A stretch of DNA of 64,000 nt from the NCBI RefSeq assembly GCF_022568775.1, contig NZ_JAKZHW010000001.1, forward strand, positions 434,001-498,000. Direction: 5' to 3'. A program made the translations under genes and the position numbers. This document shows positions 44,585-52,553 of the stretch, piece after piece; the stretch's first letter is position 1, and every line of letters starts with the position of its first letter. The notes beneath the pieces are model-generated. The model saw only the letters and a program-made list of their open reading frames with translations. It did no database searches and was not told the DNA's origin. This DNA comes from Sphingomonas telluris. Lineage in GTDB: Bacteria > Pseudomonadota > Alphaproteobacteria > Sphingomonadales > Sphingomonadaceae.

Positions 44585-45613
44585 ATGCACCGCCCCCTTC
44601 GCCTGACGATCGATCGCGCCTCGCTTGTCCACAATTGGCGGACGCTCGCCGAGCATGCCGGCGTTATCGCGGGTGCGGCAATCAAGGCGAACGCCTATGG
44701 CCTCGGCGCTCGCGAGGCTTTCGACGCGCTCTACGAGGCCGGCTGCCGCGACTTCTTCGTGTCGATCTGGGCCGAGGCCGAAGAGCTCGGGCGCATCCCC
44801 GAGGATGCGAACCTCGCCGTCCTCCACGGCGTCGGTCCTGACGATATCGAGGCGGCAGCGGGGCTCAACGCGCGGCCGGTGCTGAACACGGTCGAGCAGG
44901 TCGCGCGGTGGAAAGAAGTTGGCGCCGGCGGGCCTTGCGACGTGATGATAGACACCGGCATGAACCGCCTCGGTCTGCGGCCGGAAGAAGTAGCCGTGCT
45001 CGACGGTCTCGCGATCGAGACGCTGCACAGCCATCTCGCGTGCGCCGACGAGGACAGCGATCTCAACGCCGCGCAGCTCGCGCGCTTCCGCGAAGTCGCC
45101 GCGGCGGTGGCAGCGAAGCGGTACAGCCTTGCCAATTCCGCCGGCATCTACCTCGGCCGGGACTATAGCTTCGACCTCGTTCGGCCCGGACTCGCCCTAT
45201 ACGGCGGCATCCCGCGGCACGAGGCGGAAGGCGAAATCCGCCGCGTCGCGCACGTCGAGGCGCAGGTCGTGCAGCGCCGCACGATCCGCGCGGGCGAGAG
45301 CTGCGGATACGGAGCCACGTTCGAGGCCCGCGAGGACACCGAGGCCGCCATTCTCAACGTCGGCTATGCGGATGGCTACCTGCGCGGGTTCTCGTCGAAG
45401 GGGGTCGTCTTCGCGGGTGAATATGCGCTGCCGGTGCTCGGGCGCGTATCGATGGACCTGATCGCGGTCGGCTGCGACGTCGCGAGGGACCTCAGGGAAG
45501 GCGAGTGGGTCGAGATCGACTACGATTTGCCGACGGCGTCCGAGGCTTCCGGCCTGTCGCAGTACGAGCTGCTGACGACCTTGGGCTCGCGGTTCGAGAG
45601 GCGCTGGGCTTAG
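44585..45613 (+). CDS. alr: Alanine racemase
   Basis: PLP enzyme giving D-alanine for peptidoglycan. AAIKANAYGLGA contains the PLP lysine (Lys in IKANAYG); MIDTGMNRLGLRPEE, LAYGG-like LALYGGIPRH, the tyrosine in CGYGATF and VGYADGYLRGF follow. Length 342 is slightly below the usual 350-370. The last 122 bases overlap the opposite-strand nth gene. Confidence 0.95.
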   Translation: MHRPLRLTIDRASLVHNWRTLAEHAGVIAGAAIKANAYGLGAREAFDALYEAGCRDFFVSIWAEAEELGRIPEDANLAVLHGVGPDDIEAAAGLNARPVLNTVEQVARWKEVGAGGPCDVMIDTGMNRLGLRPEEVAVLDGLAIETLHSHLACADEDSDLNAAQLARFREVAAAVAAKRYSLANSAGIYLGRDYSFDLVRPGLALYGGIPRHEAEGEIRRVAHVEAQVVQRRTIRAGESCGYGATFEAREDTEAAILNVGYADGYLRGFSSKGVVFAGEYALPVLGRVSMDLIAVGCDVARDLREGEWVEIDYDLPTASEASGLSQYELLTTLGSRFERRWA

Positions 45614-46253
45614 TCCCCGGAGGCGGCGTCTTCGGCTTGTAACGGCAGAGGTCGATTACCGGGCAGCGCCAGCATTCGGGCGTGCGTGCCTTGCAGATGT
45701 AGCGGCCGTGCAGGATCAGCCAATGGTGCGCGTTCAGCCGGAACGGCTGCGGGACGACCTTCTCCAGCTTGAGCTCGACCTGAAGCGGGTCCTTGCCGGG
45801 GGCGAGGCCGGTGCGATTGCCGACGCGGAAGATGTGCGTGTCGACGGCGAACGTCTCCTCACCGAATGCCGTGTTGAGAACGACGTTCGCGGTTTTGCGG
45901 CCGACCCCGGGCAGCGCCTCCAACTCCTCGCGGGTGCGCGGCACCTGGGTGTGATGTTGGTCGATCAGCGCCTGGCTGAGCGCAATGACGTTCTTCGCCT
46001 TGGTGTTGAACAGGCCAATCGTTTTGATCGCGTCGCGCAGGCGTTCCTCGCCGAAGGCGACCATCTGCTCGGGCGTCCTGATGTGCGCGAACAGGGGCCG
46101 CGTCGCAATGTTGACGCTGGCGTCTGTTGCCTGTGCCGAAAGAACGACCGCGACCAGCAGCGTGTAGGGGTTCTCATACTCCAGCTCAGTGGTCGGCGAG
46201 GGGTTCTCCTCGGCCAGCCTGCGAAAGAATTCGAAGATCTGCTCGCGATTCAT
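45492..46253 (-). CDS. nth: Endonuclease III with extended C-terminus
   Basis: DNA glycosylase/AP lyase for oxidised pyrimidines. Core motifs: LLVAVVLSAQATDASVN, IKTIGLFNTKAKNV, the helix-hairpin-helix with catalytic Lys LPGVGRKTANVVLNTAFGEETFAVDTHIFRV (catalytic Asp), and the 4Fe-4S cysteines CKARTPECWRCPVIDLC. The family ends shortly after this cluster. Here about 40 further residues rich in Ser, Arg, Pro and Thr follow, encoded by the antisense of the alr 3' end. The start overlaps the aminotransferase stop by ATGA. Confidence 0.93.
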   Translation of the reverse strand: MNREQIFEFFRRLAEENPSPTTELEYENPYTLLVAVVLSAQATDASVNIATRPLFAHIRTPEQMVAFGEERLRDAIKTIGLFNTKAKNVIALSQALIDQHHTQVPRTREELEALPGVGRKTANVVLNTAFGEETFAVDTHIFRVGNRTGLAPGKDPLQVELKLEKVVPQPFRLNAHHWLILHGRYICKARTPECWRCPVIDLCRYKPKTPPPGTKPSASRTASPRSSAARTATGRKPRTPSANRSRSRPTRLP

Positions 46254-47329
46254 CGGAGGTCGTCCAGCGCTTGTCCGAGGCGGCTAAGGCCTTCCGCGAA
46301 GTCCGTCATGGGCAGGCCGAGGCCGACGCGAAAATGCCCCGGCATTTCGAACCAGCGGCCAGGCACGATTGCGGCGTCGTATTCCTCGCGCAGGCGGTCT
46401 TCGATCCGCTGCGTGTCGCCGCCGGTCCAGCGCGGGAAGACAGTGATTCCGTGCTCAGCCAGCATGCACTGGAGATCGTCCCGGGCGGTAGCGAACTCGT
46501 TCCACAGGGCTCGGTTGGCGGCCAGCATTTCAGGGTTGCCGGCGTTGATCTCGTCGAGATGCTCGAACGCGATGCAGGCTAGGCGCTCGGCCTGATGCGC
46601 CTGGTTCACGCCGAACAGATCGTTCAGCCGCCACATCCGTTCGGCAAGTTCCGGCTCCGCAAGGATCCACCCGCAACGCAGTCCGCTCAGGCCGTAGACC
46701 TTGGTCAGGCTGTTCGTGCAGACGAACTCGGGACCGAGACGGGCGGCGCTGCTGCGCGGCGGAACGGCGGAGTCGAGGTAGACTTCGTCGATCAGGATTC
46801 GGGCGTTCCGGTCGGCGGCGAGCGCGCCGAGATCGCGCAGCACGTCTTCCTCGATCAGTGCGCCGCTCGGATTATGCAGGTTGGTGATGACGATCAGCCG
46901 CGTTCGATCGCTCATCGCTCCCGCCACAGCGGCCGGATCGACGCAAAAACCGTCTTCAGCCCGCCGGTCGAACCGCTTGATCTCGGCGCCGAGAAAGCTG
47001 GCAGCTCCGATCAGCGGTTCGTAGGTCGGTTGCTCGATCAGCACCTCGTCGCCGGGAGAAATCAGCGCCGCCATCGCGAGGAAATTCGCCATCGACGTCC
47101 CGTCGGCCGCAACGATCTGCTCCACCGGAAAGCCGTAGCGCCTGCCCATCGCCTCCCGCAGGGGCGCGTAACGCGGGTGGCTCGCGCCATCCATGTCGAG
47201 GTTGGCGAGGGCGAGCGGCAGCCGGTCCATGCGAAAATGCGCCACTTCGCTGGAGGTCAGCGCGTAGCGCACGGGCGGCTTGAACTTGGCCCAGTGCATG
47301 TAGTCGGACTGCATGATGCGGCCGGTCAC
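46250..47329 (-). CDS. Class I/II PLP aminotransferase
   Basis: Fold-type I aminotransferase of 359 residues. It has GTSMANFLAMAALISPGDEVLIEQPTYEP split over the N-terminal half, NLHNPSG, LIDEVYLD and the PLP-lysine motif TNSLTKVYGLSGLRCGW. The shape is near that of pyridoxal-dependent transaminases acting on amino acids with a large hydrophobic or aspartate-like side chain, but the substrate cannot be fixed. It is linked by ATGA overlaps to the permease before it and nth after it. Confidence 0.88.
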   Translation of the reverse strand: MTGRIMQSDYMHWAKFKPPVRYALTSSEVAHFRMDRLPLALANLDMDGASHPRYAPLREAMGRRYGFPVEQIVAADGTSMANFLAMAALISPGDEVLIEQPTYEPLIGAASFLGAEIKRFDRRAEDGFCVDPAAVAGAMSDRTRLIVITNLHNPSGALIEEDVLRDLGALAADRNARILIDEVYLDSAVPPRSSAARLGPEFVCTNSLTKVYGLSGLRCGWILAEPELAERMWRLNDLFGVNQAHQAERLACIAFEHLDEINAGNPEMLAANRALWNEFATARDDLQCMLAEHGITVFPRWTGGDTQRIEDRLREEYDAAIVPGRWFEMPGHFRVGLGLPMTDFAEGLSRLGQALDDLR

Positions 47330-48657
47330 GCGGCTTGGTTCCTGCGTTGCCAGAAGCGGCAGGCGGGGATGCCGAGGAGCAGGATCGCGTAGCCGATCAG
47401 GCTATTCGCCAGATTGTTCGCGACGGTTGCGGCGACGATTACGAAACAGGCGATGACGAAGATGCCCGTCGTGATTGGGTGGCCGGGAGCCCTGAAGCCC
47501 GAGGATTCGGGATCGCGTTGGCGAAAGATGAAGAGCGCCGCGCCGGTCAGGCCGAAGAACAGGAAGTCGACGGAAACGACATAGGCGAGGATCTGCCCGT
47601 ACGTGCCAGACAGCGCGATTACGGCGGCGGCCACGCCTTGGAGCGCGATTGCGAGAACGGGCACGCGGCTGTGCTCATTCACTTTCGTAAGCGCGCGGAA
47701 GAAGACGCCGTCCTCCGCCATCGCGAAATAGACGCGCGGCGCCGTCAGCATGCCTTGGCTGAGGAAGCCGAGTGCCGAGATGGCGATTCCCAGAGCGATG
47801 AAGGCAGCGCCCTTCTCGCCAAACGCGAGCCGCATCACGTCGCTGGCCGGTGTCTTGGACTCCGCGAGCCCCTGCGGGCCAAGCGCCTGCACGCAGATGA
47901 ATGCGACCGCCGTGTAAAGGATGATGACGCCGACGACGCCCAGGAGCAGGCCGCGGGCGAGGTCGCGTTGCGGGTTGCGCATTTCCCCGGCGACGAAGCT
48001 CGACGTCTGCCAACCGCCGTAGGAGAACATGACGGCGGTCATGGCGGCCGCGATGCCGGCAAGCATGGATCCGGATTCTTGCGGCGGAGGCAGTACCTGG
48101 GTGTTCGCCGGTGCGAACCAGAGTCCCGCGACCACCAGCACCGCAATTGCTCCAATCTTCAGGACCATCAGCGCATTCTGCGTATTGCTGCCGGAGCGGA
48201 CGCCGAAACAGTTGATGAGCGTCAGGAGGGCGAGGGCCGCGACGGCCACCAGGCTGTCCGACAGGGGCAGCGCCGTCAGATCATTAAAGTAGCGTGAGAA
48301 GGTGATCGCGACCGCAGCCATCCCGCCCGACTGGATGACGAGCAGCAGCGACCATCCGTAGAGGAAGGCGGGGGTTTGCCCGTAGGCGTCGCGAAGATAG
48401 GCGTATTGGCCGCCCACTTCCGGGCGCCTCGCCGCCAGTTCGGCGTAAACCAGCGCTCCGGTGAGGGCGATAAGGCCGCCGAGCAGCCAGACGCCGACCA
48501 TCAGTCCGGGGCTCTGCACGTGCCGGGCGACCTCGGCGGGATTTACGAAGATGCCCGATCCGATGATGCCGCCCATGACCAGCATCGTCGCATCGAACAG
48601 GCCGAGCCGCCGGACGAGCCCGTGAGACGTAGCGGGCGCCGCCGCGGCCTCGTTCAA
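47326..48657 (-). CDS. APC-family amino-acid permease
   Basis: Inner-membrane amino-acid transporter of 443 residues with 12 predicted segments. LGLFDATMLVMGGIIGSGIFVNPAEVAR contains the glycine-rich APC helix 1 motif, and FSYGGWQTSSFVAGEMRNPQRDLARG the helix 6-7 region. It resembles the LAT/serine-threonine exchanger type. The ATGA overlap with dapB upstream and with an aminotransferase downstream suggests a joint role in amino-acid supply. Confidence 0.9.
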   Translation of the reverse strand: MNEAAAAPATSHGLVRRLGLFDATMLVMGGIIGSGIFVNPAEVARHVQSPGLMVGVWLLGGLIALTGALVYAELAARRPEVGGQYAYLRDAYGQTPAFLYGWSLLLVIQSGGMAAVAITFSRYFNDLTALPLSDSLVAVAALALLTLINCFGVRSGSNTQNALMVLKIGAIAVLVVAGLWFAPANTQVLPPPQESGSMLAGIAAAMTAVMFSYGGWQTSSFVAGEMRNPQRDLARGLLLGVVGVIILYTAVAFICVQALGPQGLAESKTPASDVMRLAFGEKGAAFIALGIAISALGFLSQGMLTAPRVYFAMAEDGVFFRALTKVNEHSRVPVLAIALQGVAAAVIALSGTYGQILAYVVSVDFLFFGLTGAALFIFRQRDPESSGFRAPGHPITTGIFVIACFVIVAATVANNLANSLIGYAILLLGIPACRFWQRRNQAA

Positions 48658-49370
48658 GCTTCGTCGGCCCCGATGACGTCGCGCATTGAGTAAAGACCGG
48701 CAGGCTTGCCAACGAGAAAACGCGCTGCAGCGAGCGCTCCACGCGCGAAGATCATGCGGTTCTCGGCGCGATGGGAGAGGATCAGCCGCTCCTCCGGCCC
48801 GGCAAAGATCACGTCATGATCGCCGGCCACCGTTCCGCCGCGCAGCGATGCGAAGCCGATCGCGCCCTCCTCGCGCTTGAGGTTGGTGCCGTCGCGTCCG
48901 CGCTCCGCTTTCATCTTCGCTTCGCGTCCACGCGCTGCCGCATCGCCAAGAGCGAGGGCCGTTCCCGAAGGCGCATCGGCCTTCATCCGATGATGCATCT
49001 CGAGGATTTCGATGTCCCACTGCGGCCCAAGCACGCGCGCGGCGCGCTCCACGAGATCGGAGAGCAGGGCGACACCCAGAGACGTGTTCGCCGCGCGAAG
49101 GACGGGAACCTGCTCCGCAGCGGTTGCGATCCGGCGGCTCGCGAAGTCGTCGAGCCCGGTCGTGCCGACCAGTATCGGAGTCCCTGCCGCAATCGCTCGA
49201 TCGAGGCTCGCTTGCAGGGCTGACGGAGCCGAGAAGTCTACGAGCACGTCGCCATGGTCCGCATCGATCTCGAACCCAGGGTCTTCGGCCACCGCCGCAG
49301 CAATGGCTATGCCCATGCGGCCGTTCGGAGCGAAAAGGCTGATGCGGATCGGCTGGTCGTCAGTGCGCAT
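48654..49370 (-). CDS. dapB: 4-hydroxy-tetrahydrodipicolinate reductase
   Basis: NAD(P)H-dependent step of lysine/meso-diaminopimelate synthesis, needed for peptidoglycan. The nucleotide site is SLFAPNGRMGIAIAAA, LVDFSAPSALQASLD and GTTGLDDF follow, and the catalytic segment is EILEMHHRMKADAPSGTALALGDAAARGR. Length 238 is typical. First gene of a four-gene ATGA-linked operon ending in nth. Confidence 0.95.
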   Translation of the reverse strand: MRTDDQPIRISLFAPNGRMGIAIAAAVAEDPGFEIDADHGDVLVDFSAPSALQASLDRAIAAGTPILVGTTGLDDFASRRIATAAEQVPVLRAANTSLGVALLSDLVERAARVLGPQWDIEILEMHHRMKADAPSGTALALGDAAARGREAKMKAERGRDGTNLKREEGAIGFASLRGGTVAGDHDVIFAGPEERLILSHRAENRMIFARGALAAARFLVGKPAGLYSMRDVIGADEA

Positions 49371-49432
49371 GGTGGTGGCACTGATGGCTCAGCGTCGGTG
49401 CCCGCGCAACAGGCACCGGCGCTGACGCCGTC

Positions 49433-49870
49433 TTAGCGCTTGAGCATCTCGACGTAGAGAGCGCTGCCCATCAGCTTGCGCATCTTGGTGCGGTCACCGC
49501 TCGCTGAATCGGCGGTATGGTCCGTTTGCTGCATGTGCTGGTTGATGAGCGCGCCTCGCCGGTCTGCCTCTTTGGCAGAAGGAAAGTCGTTGAAGCGCGT
49601 GAGAAGAATGATGTTGGGCTCACCGTCCCTCGGGTTCACGCTGTTGAGGATGTGATATTCGAGCACCCAGCCTTGCGACTTGGCGAATTCCTGGTTCGAC
49701 GCCCAGGTCTTCGTCAGCCAGTCCATGTAGTTCTCGAACTGTCCGTCTTCGACATAGATGCGGTTCGCTTGCCAGAATGGACCCGATTTCACGGAGCTGT
49801 CCTGCGCCGACGCCGGAAGCGCCCACGTGAAGGCAGCCAGCGCAACAGCGCCGAGTAGAAGTTTCCGCAT
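49433..49870 (-). CDS. Exported protein of unknown function
   Basis: Protein of 145 residues with signal peptide (MRKLLLGAVALAAFTWALPASAQ). The mature part (ANRIYVEDGQFENYMDWLTKTW, EYHILNSVNPRDGEPNIILLTRF) has the alternating strand-helix pattern of a dimeric ferredoxin-like barrel. I do not recognise a named family. ATG 49870 is used because it starts the signal peptide. No link to its neighbours is seen. Confidence 0.7.
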   Translation of the reverse strand: MRKLLLGAVALAAFTWALPASAQDSSVKSGPFWQANRIYVEDGQFENYMDWLTKTWASNQEFAKSQGWVLEYHILNSVNPRDGEPNIILLTRFNDFPSAKEADRRGALINQHMQQTDHTADSASGDRTKMRKLMGSALYVEMLKR

Positions 49871-50006
49871 TGGATTGTCCCCCGATATTGGGCCGCGCTC
49901 TCTAGCGGCCGACCGGCCAAAAGGACCGGCGCTCAAGCTGGAAGCAACAACTACGGCGTTCCGCGTGCGTTGATAAACTGCCGTACCGAGTCGCGCCTAA
50001 CGCCAG

Positions 50007-50756
50007 TTAGACGGCCAGCCTAGCCTGGAGCGCCTGCGCTGCCGCCGGAGCGCGGACCTTCGCTCCGTTGATCATGAAAATGTAGGCGGAATCGCCGCCC
50101 GAAACCCATCCGCGCGCCTGCTCGGCGAACTTGTCGAGCGCAGCACTGTCGTATCCCGTCGGGACGTCCTCGTTCATCCGCTGAAGGCGCGCGTAGCGGA
50201 AATCGGCCGTGTCGGCGTCGACGCACGGAAACTCGTCGTCGTCCCCGTAAACGATCGCGACATTGTGATTGCGGCAGAGGTCGTAGAAGGCTTCGTCGCG
50301 AAAGCTCTCGTGCCGCGGCTCGATGGCGTGCCGAAGCGGAATGCCGTCCCACTCGCTCGGCAGCAGCTTGAGGAACCCGGCGATGTCCTCGCGATCGAAC
50401 CTGCGGAACTTAGCGAGCATCCAGAGGATCGGCCCGAGCTTTGAGCCGAGCGCGGTCATGCCTTGGGCGAAGAAATTGCCGATGCCTTCGCCTGCCTCGG
50501 CGAGCTTCGGTCGAGTGACGCAGTAGCGCGACGCCTTGACCGCGAACTGGAAGTCGTCAGGCACGGTCTTGCCCCAGGCTTCCCAGCTCTTCGGGCTTTG
50601 CCGCGAGTAGAAGGTGCCGTTGATCTCGATGGCCGTGAGGGCACGCGACGCATATTCCAGCTCGCGTTTCTGCGGCAGGTCGGAGGGATAGAAGGTCCCT
50701 CGCCACGGTTCGTACGTCCAACCGCCGACACCGATGCGGATCGTGCCCTCGCTCAC
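50007..50756 (-). CDS. DUF72-domain protein
   Basis: TIM-barrel-like protein of 249 residues. IRIGVGGWTYEPWRGTFYP and AIEINGTFYSRQSPKSWEAWGKTVPDDFQFAVKA are the DUF72 signature, and HAIEPRHESFRDEAF follows. The function is unknown; an endonuclease-like or sugar-related role has been suggested for relatives. GTG 50756 gives the proper N-terminus, with AAGGAG about 10 bases upstream. The stop of the lipoprotein gene is 22 bases upstream. Confidence 0.86.
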   Translation of the reverse strand: MSEGTIRIGVGGWTYEPWRGTFYPSDLPQKRELEYASRALTAIEINGTFYSRQSPKSWEAWGKTVPDDFQFAVKASRYCVTRPKLAEAGEGIGNFFAQGMTALGSKLGPILWMLAKFRRFDREDIAGFLKLLPSEWDGIPLRHAIEPRHESFRDEAFYDLCRNHNVAIVYGDDDEFPCVDADTADFRYARLQRMNEDVPTGYDSAALDKFAEQARGWVSGGDSAYIFMINGAKVRAPAAAQALQARLAV

Positions 50757-50778
50757 AACGGCAGTAACTCCTTCGACG

Positions 50779-51273
50779 CTACTTGGCTGCAGCCGGTGCC
50801 GGACCAGGCGTGATGAAATCCTCGACCGCCTTCCAGCTTCCATCGGTCTGCTTCTTGTAAACCGTCAGATAGCTTCCGGCGCCCTCGACCGGCTTCCTCG
50901 TTTCCGGATCGGTCGTGGTCATCGTGTAATGACCGCGCGTGTAGGCGAGGTCCCCCGACGCCGCGACCTGGACCCGGTCGGCCGCGAACTCGACCTTCAG
51001 GTTCGGATCGGAAGCAAAGCCGGCGGTCGTCTTGTTGATCCCCTCCGTGCCCGTAATCAGCGGTTCGCCGGGGTTCGCCAGCGCGGCATCGGCGGCGTAA
51101 TTGGCCGCCAGCGCCTTGGCGTCGTGCGCATTGTAGCTCTGTTGCCACTTCCCTTCATTGTCGCGGATCTGTTGCTCGATCGCGGCCGTGTCGACTTTGG
51201 CCGGGGCCTCCTTGTTGCAACCGGACAATGCCATGGTGACAAGCGCCAGGGCTGTTGCAGTCTTGATGATCAT
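50779..51273 (-). CDS. SnoaL/DUF4440-like lipoprotein
   Basis: Lipoprotein of 164 residues with lipobox MALSGCNKE. The mature chain (DNEGKWQQSYNAHDAKALAANYAADAALANPGEPLITG, later GDLAYTRGHYTMTTTDPETRKPVEGAGSYLTVYKKQTDGSWKAV) has the cone-shaped NTF2-like fold of the SnoaL/DUF4440 group. No catalytic residues can be named. It sits between a histidine kinase gene and DUF72 on the same strand. Confidence 0.8.
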   Translation of the reverse strand: MIIKTATALALVTMALSGCNKEAPAKVDTAAIEQQIRDNEGKWQQSYNAHDAKALAANYAADAALANPGEPLITGTEGINKTTAGFASDPNLKVEFAADRVQVAASGDLAYTRGHYTMTTTDPETRKPVEGAGSYLTVYKKQTDGSWKAVEDFITPGPAPAAAK

Positions 51274-51320
51274 CGCGTGTCCTCCCCAATGTCGAACGCA
51301 CGCGGACTGGAACCCGATCG

Positions 51321-52304
51321 CTACTCCAGGTTCGGAATGACGAGGCGGTGAATAGTGCCATTCTCGCTCGATATCACCTCATGGTGCGCGTCGAGCTGCT
51401 GCACGAAGCTTTCGACGAGCTTGGTGCCCAGCCCGGCCCGCTTGCTCTTCCCAACCGCGGCGATGCCCCGGCCATCGTCGGCAACGGTCAACTCAAAGGC
51501 CCCGCCGCCTTTGCCGCTGACATGCACGCTGCCCGACTGCTCGCCGTTGAAGGCATGCTTGATCGCGTTGGTCACGAGCTCGTTGACGATGATGGAGATG
51601 GAAGTCGCGGCATCCGCGTTCGCGGTCACGCTGTCGACCTCGCAAGTTACCCGTATCTCTTCCCGCGACAGTCCGCGGCCGATCTGATCGCAGAGTTCGG
51701 TGAGATGTTCGTCCAGACGGATCTGGCCCAGGTCGCCGCTCTTGAGCGCCAGCCGCTCCGATGCGGACGCAATCGCCTGGATGCGATCAGTCACCTGCTG
51801 CAGGGCCTCCTTGACCTTTGGCTCCGCGGCGCGCTGCGCCTGCAGGTGAACCAGCGCGAGTACCGTCTGGTAATTGTTGCGCGTGCGGTGATCGATCTCG
51901 TTCAGCGCCTTGTCGAGGAGGTCGAGCCGACGCTCACGTTCGGCAAGGCCTTTGTCCACTTCGCGCTGATAGAGGCCGATGATGAGCAGCAGGATGAGCT
52001 GTGAAATGGTCGCAACGATGAAGGTGCTGCGCTGCTGCTCGTTCGAAAGAGAAAAAGCCCCCGCCGGTTCCAGGATGTAGATCGACACCAGCATCTGCCC
52101 GGCCAGCATGCAGACGAGCCCGCTGCGCCAGCCCCCAATAACCGAGGCAAGTGCCGTGGCAATGAACACCGTCGCGTAGGGGGCGACGCCGCCGAGAATG
52201 GGCGTAAGGTTCGCGCGAACGAGAAAGGCGATGAACGCAAGCGCCAAGCCCACCGCGAGTTCCAGGAGCGACGGCGGCACCCGGTCGGCGAAACGCTGCG
52301 GCAA
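51321..52304 (-). CDS. Membrane histidine kinase, HisKA_2 type
   Basis: Protein of 327 residues. The N-terminus has about four transmembrane segments in a DUF4118-like arrangement (LELAVGLALAFIAFLV to LILLLIIGLY). A HisKA_2 dimerisation domain follows, with phosphohistidine near residue 137 in EIDHRTRNNYQTVLALVHLQ, then a short ATPase domain (NELVTNAIKHAF, VADDGRGI, GLGTKLVESFVQQLDA). HWE/HisKA_2 kinases often feed the general stress response through PhyR. No response regulator is adjacent. TTG 52304 is used; the frame is open from a CTG at 52343. About 250 bases upstream hold no recognised gene. Confidence 0.85.
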   Translation of the reverse strand: MPQRFADRVPPSLLELAVGLALAFIAFLVRANLTPILGGVAPYATVFIATALASVIGGWRSGLVCMLAGQMLVSIYILEPAGAFSLSNEQQRSTFIVATISQLILLLIIGLYQREVDKGLAERERRLDLLDKALNEIDHRTRNNYQTVLALVHLQAQRAAEPKVKEALQQVTDRIQAIASASERLALKSGDLGQIRLDEHLTELCDQIGRGLSREEIRVTCEVDSVTANADAATSISIIVNELVTNAIKHAFNGEQSGSVHVSGKGGGAFELTVADDGRGIAAVGKSKRAGLGTKLVESFVQQLDAHHEVISSENGTIHRLVIPNLE

Positions 52305-52553
52305 TCGCGAATGAAGGATCTTCCGGATCGTGGCCCCCGCCAGTCAAAGAGTTCCCGTCGAAGCCACTGTATATCAAGCGGGAATTTCCTGTCACCGATA
52401 CACGCGCACAAAAGCTTCTAACATATGTGTAGACCGACATGTTATTGACAAACATCGTTATTCTGACGGTCGGCGGCGTTCCGGGAGAGAATGGCCCCGC
52501 GACTCCGCGGTGGAGATGGTCTTTGGGAAGGGTATCGGCTTCAAGTTTCTTCA

